Origin: Pseudaquabacterium pictum
Lineage (GTDB): Bacteria > Pseudomonadota > Gammaproteobacteria > Burkholderiales > Burkholderiaceae_C
DNA: 64,000 bases
NCBI RefSeq assembly: GCF_005403045.1
Contig: NZ_BJCL01000022.1
Location: 1 to 64,000, forward strand
Direction: 5' to 3'
The notes beneath the pieces were generated by a model. It worked only from the letters and a program-made list of their open reading frames with translations. It ran no database searches and was not told the DNA's origin. This document shows positions 10,201 through 21,819 of this stretch, in pieces. Within the stretch, counting starts at the first letter, position 1, and each line of letters begins with the position of its first letter. The translations under genes and the position numbers were made by a program.

Positions 10201-13200
10201 CTGGGCAGTTCCGCGCTGGCCGGCCTGTCCAGCACCCAGATCGCGGCGCTGACCACGGCCCAGCTGGGCAACCTGGGCAGCGATGACCTGCAGGCGCTCA
10301 GCGGCAACCAGCTGCGCGGCCTGACCTCGACCCAGATCGCCAGCCTGGCGACCGACGACCTCAATGCCCTGACGAGCAACCAGATCGCTGCACTGACGAC
10401 GGCGCAGATCGCCGCGCTGGGCACCGAGCAGCTGCGTGCCATGGCCTCCGACGACCTGGCCGCGCTGACCACGCTGCAGGTGCGGGCGCTGGAAAGCCGC
10501 GACCTGGCGCAGCTCGACTCCACCGACCTGGCGGTGCTGAACTCGGCCCAGCTCGGTGCGCTGACCAGCGTGCAGCTGGCCGGTCTGGCCACCGACGCGG
10601 TGGCCGGCCTGGCCACCGATGCCATCCCCGGCATCAACGCGCTGCAGATCGCCGGCCTGACCTCCAGGCAGCTGGCCAACCTGGGCAGCGACCAGCTGCA
10701 GGCCCTGGGCAGCGCCCAGCTGGCCGGCCTGACGACCGCCCAGGTGGCCAGCCTGGCCACCGATGACCTCAATGCGCTGACCAGCGACCAGTTCCGGGCG
10801 CTGACCACGGCGCAGATCGCCGCGCTCGACAGCAACCAGCTGGGCAAGCTGGGGAGCGAGGACCTGGGCGCCCTGACCTCGCTGCAGATCCGCGCCATGG
10901 AGACCCGCGACTTCGCCGGCTTCGACAGCGCCGACCTGCGCGCCCTGGGCTCGGCCCAGCTGGTGGCCTTCACCACCGACCAGCTGCGGGCCCTGGCGTC
11001 CGACGACCTGGTGGGCCTGACCACCGAGGCGCTGAACGCCCTGTCGGCGGCCCAGCTGGCCGTGCTGGGCAGCACCCAGCTCGGCGCCCTGTCCAGCGAC
11101 ACCCTGCAGGCCCTGGGCAGCGAGGAGCTGCGCAGCCTGACGACCACCCAGATCGCCGCCCTGTCCACCGACGACCTGAACACGCTGACCAGCGACCAGT
11201 TCAAGATGCTGCTGACCGCGCAGATCGCCGCGCTGACCAGCAACCAGATCGCCGGCCTGGTGTCGGACGACCTGGCCGCCCTCACCTCGGCCCAGATCCG
11301 CGCCATCGAGACGCGCAACCTGGGTGCGCTGGACAGCGTCGACCTGGGTCACCTGACCTCGCTGCAGATGGCGGCGATGACCACGGCCCAGCTGCGCGCG
11401 CTCGACAGCGCCGACCTGCCCGGCCTGACCACCGACGCCCTCAATGGGTTGGGCACGGTGCAGATCGGCGCGCTGGGCACCGCCCAGCTGGCGGCGCTGG
11501 GCAGCGAGCAGTGGGGGAGTCTGTCCACCCGCCTGCTGCAAGGCCTGACCACCGACCAGATGGGCCGGCTGACCAGCGACGACATCAACGCGCTGACCAC
11601 CGACCAGCTGCGCGCCTTCACCACCGCCCAGATCGCCGCGCTGAGCACGCAGCAGGTGGCCAACCTGGCCTCCGACGACGTGGCCGCGCTGACCTCGGTG
11701 CAGCTGCGTGCGATGGAAACCCGCGACGTGGCCGCGCTCGACTCGGTCGACCTGGCCGCGCTCAGCAGCGTCCAGGTGGCTGCCTTCACCAGCAACCAGC
11801 TGCAGGCCCTGGAGACGGTGGACCTCGCAGCCCTCACCACCGACGGCCTGGCCGGCATCAGCGCGGCCAACATCAGCGCGCTGAGCACCCGCCAGCTCGG
11901 CGCCATCGGCACCGAGCAGTGGCAGTCGCTGAGCAGCACCCAGCTGCGCGGCCTGTCCACCGACCAGGTGGCCGGCATGGCCACCGATGACCTGGCCAAC
12001 CTCACCAGCAGCCAGCTGTCCAGCCTGACCAACGCCCAGTGGGGCGCGCTGAACACCGCGCGCATCGCCGCGCTGGGCAGCGAGGACATCGCCGCGCTGA
12101 CCACCGGCCAGCTGCGCAGCCTGAGCACCGCCCAGATCGCCGCCCTCGACTCGGTCGACGTGGCCGCCCTGAGCGCCACCCAGGTCGCTGCGCTGGGCAC
12201 CGAGCAGCTGCAGGGCCTGGAAACGCAGGACCTGCTGGCCATGGGCACACAGTCCCTGGCCGCCATCACCACCGCCAGCATCGACGGCCTGACCTCGCGC
12301 CAGATCGGCGCGCTGAGCTCCGACCAGCTGCAGGCGCTGACCACCGTCCAGCTGCGTGCCCTGACCACCGCCCAGCTCACCGGCCTGGCCTCCGAGGACA
12401 TCGGCGCACTCACCAGCAACCAGCTGGCCGCGCTGCAGACCGAGCAGCTGGCCAGCCTGAGCACCCGCCAGATCGCCGCCATGGGCAGCGAGGACGTGGC
12501 TGCGCTGTCGACGGCCCAGCTGCGCAACCTGACCACGGCCCAGATCCGCGCGCTGGACACCGAGGACATGGTCATCATGGACAGCCGCCAGGTGGCTGCC
12601 CTCAGCTCCGACCAGCTGGCCGCGCTGGAGACGGTGGACCTGGTGGCCATCACCACCGCGGGCATCGCCGCGATCACCACCGCCAACATCGGCGTGTTCG
12701 ACACCCGGCAGATCGCCGCGCTGGCCAGTGACCAGCTGCAGGCCCTGACCACGGCCCAGATCCGCGCCCTGGCCCCCAGCCAGCTGGCCGGCCTGGCCAC
12801 CGACGACCTGAATGGCCTGTCCAGCACCCAGATCAAGGCGCTGAGCACCGAGCAGCTGGTGGCGCTGACCACCAAGCAGATCAGCGCCCTGGAGAGCGAG
12901 GACCTCGGCGCCCTGGGCACCGAGCAGATCCGCGTGCTGACCACCGCCCAGGTCGTGGCGCTGGACAGCGCCGACTTCGCGGTGATGACCTCGCGCCAGG
13001 TGGCCTCGTTCGATGCCGACCAGCTGCGGGCCATCGAGACGGCCGACCTGGCCGCGCTGAGCACCGCCGCCCTGGGCACGGTGTTCGCTGCCGCCATCAA
13101 TGGCTTCTCCACCGGCCAGCTGGCCGCGCTGAGCAGCGAGCAATGGTCGTCGCTGAGCACCGAGCAGCTGACCGCGCTGACCACCCACCAGGTGGCCAAC

Positions 13201-16200
13201 ATCGCCACCGACGACCTGACCGCGCTGACCACCACGCAGATCGCTGCGCTGGGCACCGAGCAGGTCATCGCGCTGACCACCCGCCAGTGGACGGCCCTGG
13301 ACAGCACCGACATCGCCGCCCTCGAGACCGACCAGCTGCGGGCCATGGAGACCCGCGACCTGGCAGCCTTGGAGACGGCCGACTTCGTCGCCCTCTCCAG
13401 CCTGCAGATCCGCGCGCTGTCGACCGACCAGCTGATGGCCATCGAGACCCAGGACCTGCGCGCCCTTACCACCGAGACGCTGGCCGCCATCGCCAGCGCC
13501 GACATGGACGGCTTCAGCACCAACCAGCTGAGCAACCTGGCCAGCGAGCAGATCGAGGCACTGACCACCCGCCAGCTGCGTGGCCTGAGCGTGGCCCAGC
13601 TGCTGGGCCTGGGCACCGACGACATCGTCGCCCTGACCAGCGACCAGTTCACCGGCCTGGCCACCGACCAGCTCGCCGGCCTGGGCACCCGACAGATCGC
13701 CGCCATGGGCAGCGAGGACGTGGCCGCCCTGGGCACCGACCAGCTGCGCCGCCTGACCACCGCCCAGATCGTGGCGCTGGACTCGGCCGACGTGCTGGCC
13801 CTGACCAGCACCCAGGTGGCCGCCTTCGGCACCGACCAGCTCGCCGCCCTGGAGACGCAGGACCTGCTGGCCATGACCACCGATGCCATGGCGGGCCTGG
13901 AGAGCGCCGACATCGACGGCCTCACCTCGCGCCAGCTCGGCGCCCTGGGCACCGACCAGCTGCAGGCGCTGACCAGCGGCCAGCTGCGGGCCCTGACCAC
14001 CCACCAGCTGACCGGCCTGTCCACCGAGGACATCGGCACCCTGACCAGCACCCAGTTCGCCAGCCTGATGACCGAACAGCTGGCCAGCCTGAGCACCCGC
14101 CAGATCGCCGCCATGGGCAGCGAGGACGTGGGTGCCCTGGGCACCGACCAGCTGCGCCGCCTGACCACCGCCCAGATCGTGGCACTGGACTCGGCCGATG
14201 TGCTGGCCCTGACCAGCACCCAGGTGGCCGCCTTCGGCACCGAACAGCTCGCCGCCCTGGAGACCCAGGACCTGCTGGCCATGACCACCGACGCGATGGT
14301 GGGCCTGGAGAGCGCCGACATCGACGGCCTCACCTCGCGCCAGCTCGGCGCCCTGGGCACCGACCAGCTGCAGGCGCTGACCAGCGGCCAGCTGCGCGCC
14401 CTGACCACCCACCAGCTGACCGGCCTGTCCACCGAGGACATCGGCACCCTGACCAGCAGCCAGTTCGCCAGCCTGCAGACCGAGCAGCTCGCCAGCCTGA
14501 GCACCCGCCAGATCGCCGCCATGGGCAGCGAGGACGTGGGCGCCCTGGGCACCGACCAGCTGCGCCGCCTGACCACCGCCCAGATCGCGGCGCTGGACTC
14601 GGCCGACCTGGTGATCCTGGATTCCCGCCAGGTGGCCGCGCTCAGCTCCGAGCAGCTGGCTGCGCTGGAGACGGTCGACCTGATCGCCATCTCCACCAAC
14701 GGCATCGTGGCACTGAGCAGCGAAAACGTCGCCGCGCTGACCACCCGCCAGATCGGCGCCCTGGCCAGCGACCAGCTGCAGGCGCTGACCACCGCCCAGA
14801 TCCGGGCGCTGAGCACCGCCCAGCTGGCCGGCCTGGCCACCGACGACCTGAACGGCCTGAGCAGCACGCAGATCGTCTCGCTGAGCACCGAGCAGCTGGT
14901 GTCGCTGACGACCAAGCAGATCAGCGCGCTGGAGAGCGAGGACCTGGGTGCACTGAGCACCGAGCAGATCGTGGTGCTGACCACCGCCCACATCGCGGCC
15001 CTGGACAGCGCCGACTTTGCGGTGATGTCGTCGAAGCAGGTGGCGGCGCTGACCGCCTCCCAGCTGCGCGCCATCGAGACCGCCGACCTGGCCGCGATGA
15101 CCACCGCCGGCCTGGTGACCATCTCCGCCAGCTCGATCAACGGCTTCTCCACCAGCCAGCTGTCCGCCTTGGGCAGCGACCAGTGGGCCGCCCTGACGAC
15201 CGAGCAGCTGCAGAGCCTGACCACGACCCAGGTCGCCAACATCACGACCGAGGACATGGTGGCGCTGACCACCACCCAGCTGGCATCGCTGTCGACCGAG
15301 CAGATCGTCGCGCTGACCACCCGCCAGTTTGCGGCGCTGGACAGCGACGACATCGCCTCGCTGGGCACCGAGCAGGTGCGTGCCATGGAGACGCGCGACA
15401 TCGCCGCCCTCGACAGCGTGGACCTGGCTGCCCTGACCACGGCCCAGATGGCCATCCTCAGCGGCGACCAGCTGCGCGCCATCGAGACCAATGACCTTGC
15501 TGCCGTCAGCACCCAGGCCATCGCCGCGATGGGCCTGACGGCCATCACCGCGCTGACCAGCGTGCAGTTCGCGGCCATGGGCAGCGACCAGCTGCAGGCG
15601 CTGACCAGCGACCAGCTGCGCGCGCTGACCACGACCCAGATGGCCACCCTCGGCACCGAGGAGCTGAATGCGCTGACCACCAGCCAGATCAACAGCCTGA
15701 GCAACGACCAGATCGTGGCCCTGACCACCCGCCAGTGGGCCGCCCTGGGCAGCGAGGACATCGCCGCCCTGGGCACCGACCAGCTGCGTGCGATGGAAAC
15801 CCGCGACCTCGCGGCGCTGGACAGCGCCGACCTGGCCGCGCTGAACACCACGCAGGTGGCGGTGCTCAGCGGCGACCAGCTGCGCGCCCTGGAGACCGAG
15901 GACCTGGCCGCCATCAGCACCGATGCCATCGCCGCCATCGGCCTGGCCAACCTCACGTCGCTGAGCAGCACGCAACTGGCCGCGATGGCCAGCGAGCAGC
16001 TGCGGGCGCTGACCACCGACCAGATCCGCGGCCTGACCACGGCCCAGATCGCCACGCTGCAGACGGACGACCTCGGCGCCTTGACCACCGACCAGCTCGG
16101 TGCGCTGAATGCCGAACAGGTGGTGGCGCTGACCACCGCGCAGGTGGCCTCGCTGACCAGCGAGGACATCGCGTCCCTGGGCTCCGAACAGCTCAGCTGG

Positions 16201-19200
16201 ATGGAGACGCGCGACATCGCCGCCCTGGACAGCCTGGACATCCAGGCCCTGAGCAGCGGCCAGATCACCGCGCTGACCAGCACCCAGCTGCGCGCCATCG
16301 AGAGCGCCGACTTCGCCGCGGTCAGCACGCAGGCCCTGGCGGCCCTCTCGGCCGGCAACGTGGCGGCCCTGGGCAGCCGGCAGCTCGCCGCCCTGGCGAG
16401 CGAGCAGTGGACCGCCCTGACCACCGACCAGGTGCGCGGCCTGACCACCGCCCAGCTGGCCAGCCTGGCCAGTGAAGACCTGAATGCGCTGACCTCCGAC
16501 CAGTTCGTGGCACTCACCACCGAGCAGATGTCCGCGCTGACCACCGCCCAGGTGTCCATGCTGGAGAGCGTGGACCTGGCCGCACTGACGCCCGCCCAGC
16601 TGGCCGCGCTGACCACCCGCGGCATCTTCGCCCTCGACACGGCCGACATGCCTGCGATCACCTCCGCGCAGATGGCCCTGCTGAGCACGGCCCAGATCCG
16701 TGCCATCGAGACGGCCGACCTGGTCAGGATCGGCACCGAGGCGCTGATGGGCCTGACGACCCAGCAGGTGGCCGCCCTGGCCACGCAGCAGCTCGCCGCG
16801 ATGGCCTCGGAACAGCTGCAGGTGCTGAGCACCGCCCAGCTGGCCGGCCTGAGCACCACCCAGCTGGCCAGCCTGTCCACCGACGACCTGAACCAGTTCA
16901 CCGCCGAGCAGTTCGCGGGCCTGAGCACGGCACAGATCGCCGGCCTGACGACGCTGCAGTTCGCCAACCTGGCCAGCGATGACCTGCAGGCCCTGGACAC
17001 CCAACAGATCCGCGCCATCGAGACCCGCGATCTGGCGGCCCTGGACTCGGCCGACCTGGCCAAGCTCAGCGCCGACCAGCTGGCCGCACTGAGCACGACC
17101 CAGGTGCGCGCCATCGAGAGCGAGGACATCAAGGGCATCCTGGCCAGCGCCATCGGCAGCCTCAGCGCCGCCCAGGTGGCCGCGCTCACCTCGGTGCAGC
17201 TGGGCGCCATGGGCACCGACCAGCTCGGCAGCCTGACCGAGATCCAGGTGGCCGGCATGGGCACCGCCCAGCTTGCCGCGCTGGACACCGACGACCTGAA
17301 CGCGCTGACCCAGACCCAGATGTCCTGGCTCAGCACCGCCCAGGTGGCCGGCCTGACCACGCTGCAGTTCAACAAGATGGACACCGCCGACCTGGCCGGC
17401 TTCAGCACGGCGCAGATCCGGGCCATCGAGACCCGCGACATCGCCGCGCTGGAGAGCAGCCACCTGGCCGCGCTGGACGGCAGCCAGGTGGCCGCGCTGA
17501 GCACCGACCAGGTGCGCGCCATCGAGACGGCCGACATCGACAACCTCACCGTCAGCAGCCTGGGCAGCCTGAGCTCCGGCCAGCTGGGTGCACTGTCCAC
17601 GGCCCAGCTGGCGGCCCTGGGCAGCGAGCAGCTCCAGGCCTTCAGCCAATCCCAGCTGGCAGGCCTGAGCACGGCCCAGCTGTCCAGCCTGGCATCGGAC
17701 GACCTGAACGCCTTCAAGGCCGACCAGTTCAGCGGCTTCAGCACGGCCCAGATCGCCGGGCTGACCAGCAGCCAGGTCAGCACGATGGAGTCGGCCGACC
17801 TGCTGGCGCTGAGCGCCAACCAGGTGGCGGCACTGCAGACCCGCGCCATCGCCGGCCTGGACACCGCCGACGCCGCCGCGCTGAACGCCAACTTCATCAG
17901 CGCCATGACCACCGCCCAGGTGCGGTCGATGGAGACGGCCGACGTGGCCGCGCTGAGCGCGGCTGCCGTGGGCGGCTTCAGCTCGGCGCAGATCCGCGCG
18001 CTCAGCGATGAGCAGCTGGCCGCGCTGGGCAGCGAGCAGCTGCAGCGCCTGACCGGCGACCAGCTGGCCGGCCTGAGCACGGCCCAGATCGCCGGGCTGC
18101 AGACGGAGGACCTGAACATGCTGCTCGCCAGCCAGTTCAGCAACCTGTCGACGGCCCAGATCGCCGCGCTGGAGACGGCCCAGGTGGTCAAGCTGGAGAG
18201 CACGGACGTGCAGGCGCTCAGCGAGCGTCAGGTGGCGGCCCTGTCGACCGCCAACATCGCGGCGATGGATTCCAGCGACATCGGCTACTTCACCGCGACC
18301 CAGATCGCCGCGCTGACGACCGCCCAGGTGCGGGCCATCGACACGGCCGACCTCGGCGTGCTGACCGGCGGCACCCTGGGGGCGCTGACATCGGCCCAGA
18401 TTGCCGCGCTGAGCACTGAACAGCTTGGTGCCCTGGGCAGCGACCAGCTGCGCGCCCTCAGCGCCGACCAGCTGTCGGGTCTGACCACGGCGCAGATGCG
18501 CAGCCTGGTCAGCGAAGACCTGAACGCGCTGCAGGCCGCCCAGATCCAGAACCTGAGCACCCGCCAGATTGCCGCGCTCGCCAGCGAGCAGGTGATGAAG
18601 ATGGAGAGCACGGACCTGCAGGCGCTGAGCGCCGCCCAGGTGCGCGCCCTGGCCACCGACGCCATCGTGGGCCTGAGCTCGGAAGACCTGGGCCTGCTGT
18701 CGGCCGACCAGATCTCCGGCCTGGGCACCAACCAGCTCCGTGCCATCGAGACCGCCGACATCGGCGGCATCTCCCTGGCTGCGCTGACCGGGCTGACCTC
18801 GCTGCAGATCGGCGCGCTGAGCTCCGAGCAGGTGGGCGCACTGGGCTCCGAGCAGCTGATGGCCCTGAACGACGTGCAGATGCGCGGCCTCACCGCGGCG
18901 CAGCTGTCGGCCATCGCCAGCGCGGACCTCAACGCCTTCACCGCCGCGCAGTTCCGCAGCTTCAGCACCGCGCAGATGGCCGGCCTGAGCAGCGAACAGA
19001 TCGGCAACCTGGAGACCGACGACCTGGCCGCGCTGACCACCGCACAGATCCGTGCGCTGGGCACCGAGGACATGGTGGTCCTGGACAGCGCCGACTTCGG
19101 TGCCATGGGTGCCGAGCAGTTGGGCGCCCTGACCGATGCCCAGGTGCAGGCCATCGAGACCGACGACCTGAACGCCCTGTCGGCGACCGACTTCAACGAG

Positions 19201-21819
19201 TTCGGCACCGCGCAGATCCGCGCGCTCAGCCAGAGCCAGATCGATGGCCTGGCCACCGACACGCTGGCGGCGATGAGCGGCACCCTGGTGTCCGGCCTCA
19301 GCGCCACCCAGATCGGCTGGCTGGACAGCGTCGACCTGGGCCAGCTCAGCGGCGAGCAACTGGGCGCGATGAGCAGCACGCAGCTGCGCGCCATCGAGAC
19401 GGCAGACATCACCGGCCTGACGGTGGCAGCCCTGGGCGGCCTGACCGCGGCCCAGGTGGCGACGCTGACGACCGAGCAGCTGGCAGCGCTGTCGTCCGAC
19501 CAGCTGCAGGGCCTGAGCGACACCCAGATCGCCGGCCTGACGATCGCCCAGCTGAACTCGCTGAGCAGCGACGATCTCAACACCCTGGTGGCCAGCCAGC
19601 TGCAGGGCCTGACCACGCGGCAGATCGCCGCGCTGGGCACCGACCAGCTGCTGAACCTGGCCAGCAACGACCTGCAGGCCCTCACCGGCACGCAGATCGC
19701 TGCGCTGACCACGGCCCAGGTGGCCGCCCTGGGCACCGAGGAGCTGTTCCTGCTCACCGGCGACCAGCTGGCCAGCCTGACCACCAACCAGATCCGGGCC
19801 ATCGAGATCGGCGACATCGACGACATCGGAGTCGCCGCCCTGGGCAGCCTCACAGCCGCGCAGATGGCTGCGCTGACCAATGCCCAGCTGGCCGCACTGA
19901 CCAGCGAGCAGCTGCAGTCCTTCACCGACCAGCAGCTGGCCGGCCTCAGCACCACCCAGCTGGCGGCCCTGGCCACCGACGACCTGAACCTGCTCACCGC
20001 CACGCAGTTCCAGGCGTTGGGCACGGCACAGATCGCCGGCCTGCTGAACAACCAGGTGGCCAATCTGGAGACCGACGACCTCGGCGCGCTGACCGTCAAC
20101 CAGATGGCGGCCCTGCGCACCGGCCAGATCGCTGCGCTGGACAGCGCCGACCTGGTGGTGTTCAACGGCGAGCAGCTGGCGGCGCTGTCGACCGCCCAGG
20201 TGCGGGCCATCGAGACGGCCGACATCGGCGGCATCAGCGCCGGCGCCTTCGGTGCGCTGACCACCGCCCAGGTGGCTGCGCTGACCACGCCGCAGCTCGG
20301 TGCGCTGGGTTCCGAGCAACTGCAGGCCTTCACCAACGAGCAGCTGTCGGGCCTGAGCACCGCCCAGCTGGCCTCGCTGGCCACCGATGACCTGAACCAG
20401 TTCAGCGAGGACCAGTTCCGCGCCCTGTCGGCGGCCCAGATCACCGGGCTGACCAACAGCCAGGTGGCCAACCTGCAGGCCAGCGACCTGGCCGCGCTGA
20501 GCATCACCCAGGTGGCGGCACTGCGCACCGGCCAGCTGGCCGCCATGGATTCCGCCGACATCGCCACCCTCACCGGTGAGCAATTGGCGGTGCTGACCAG
20601 CGCCCAGCTGCGGGCCATCGAGACGGCGGACATCGGCGCCATCGGCCTCGATGCCCTGTCCAGCCTGAGCGCACTGCAGATCGGCATGCTCACCTCCAGC
20701 CAGCTGGGGGCGCTGTCGAGCGAGCAACTGCAGGCGCTGAGCGAGACCCAGCTGTCGGGCCTGAGCACGCTGCAGATCACGCAGCTGGCCACCGACGACC
20801 TGAACGCCTTCAGCGTGACGCAGTTCCAGCAGCTGAGCACGGCGCAGATCGCGGCGCTGACCACCAACCAGGCGGCCAACCTGCAGGCCGAGGACCTGAA
20901 CGGCCTCGGCGTGTCCCAGGTGCGGGCCTTCGGCACCGCGGCCATCGCCGCCTGGGGCACCGATGACCTGGCCGCCCTCACCGGCGACCAGCTCACCGGC
21001 ATGAGCGCCAGCCAGCGCCTGGCCATCGAGTCGGCCGACATCAAGGGCCTGAGCGAGGAGGCGCTGAGCTACCTCACCGCCGGCCAGGTGGGTGCGCTGA
21101 CCTCGCTGCAGATCGCCGGCCTGAGCGATGCGCAGCTGCAGTCGCTGTCGGAGAGCCAGATCGGCGGCCTGACCACGCTGCAGGTCTCCACCCTGGCCAG
21201 CGCCGACCTGCTGCTGTTGACCGACAGCCAGATCCAGGCCCTGAGCACAGTGCAGATCAATGCGCTGACCGTCACCCAGGTCGGCGCGCTGGACAGCACC
21301 GACATCGCCCTGCTGAGCAACAGCCAGCTGCGCGCCCTGGGCACCGACGACATCGCGATCCTGAGCGCCAACGACATCGCCGTGCTCAATGCCGAGCAGG
21401 TGGCCGCCCTGAGCACCATCCAGGTGCGGGCCATCGAATCGGCCGACATCGGTGCCCTGTCCGCCGGCGACCTGCAGGAGTTCACCGCCAGCCAGGTGAA
21501 GGCCTTCACCCAGCAGCAGATCAATGCCCTGGGCAGCGACGACCTGCAGGCCCTGACGGCCACGCAGTTCGCGGCGCTGACCACGCAGCAGATCCGCTGG
21601 CTGGAGACGGCCGACATCGCGGCGCTGACCAACGAGCAGATCTCGTCGCTGACCAACGCCCAGGCCGCAGCGCTGCTGACCAACCAGATCGTGGCGCTGA
21701 CCAACGACCACATCGCGGCGCTGCAGGTGAGCGCGATCCAGTCGATGTCGATGACCCAGGCACTGGCCTTCTCCACCGAAGACCAGGCGCTGATGAGCGG
21801 CGCGCAGCTCACGGCGTTC
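4204..21819 (+). repeat. Two-level coding tandem repeat: 24-bp unit inside 408-bp unit
   Basis: The DNA encoding residues 1-5872 repeats every 24 bp (8 residues) and, at a higher level, every 408 bp (17 octads). The super-unit reads by position: 1 TDDLNAL-type, 2 DQFxAL, 3 AQIAAL, 4 NQVANL, 5 SDDLAAL, 6 AQLRAL, 7 ETRDIAAL, 8 DSADLAAL, 9 TQLAAL, 10 QLRAI, 11 ETADLxGL, 12 TxALAxL, 13-14 AQVAAL, 15 SDQLQAL, 16 QLRGL, 17 AQIASL. By hand I find about 41 complete units, two shortened 7-octad units (near residues 850 and 1448), one 10-octad unit (ending near residue 4986), a 4-octad lead-in and a 9-octad end piece. Confidence 0.9.

Noticed and set aside
4204-21819. Pentapeptide-repeat (A[DN]LxX) protein
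   Set aside because: Some octads look like ADLAAL, but the period is 8 residues throughout, not 5.
4204-21819. CRISPR array or non-coding satellite
   Set aside because: The 24-bp units are in a single open frame, vary mainly within codon constraints and have no spacer/repeat alternation.
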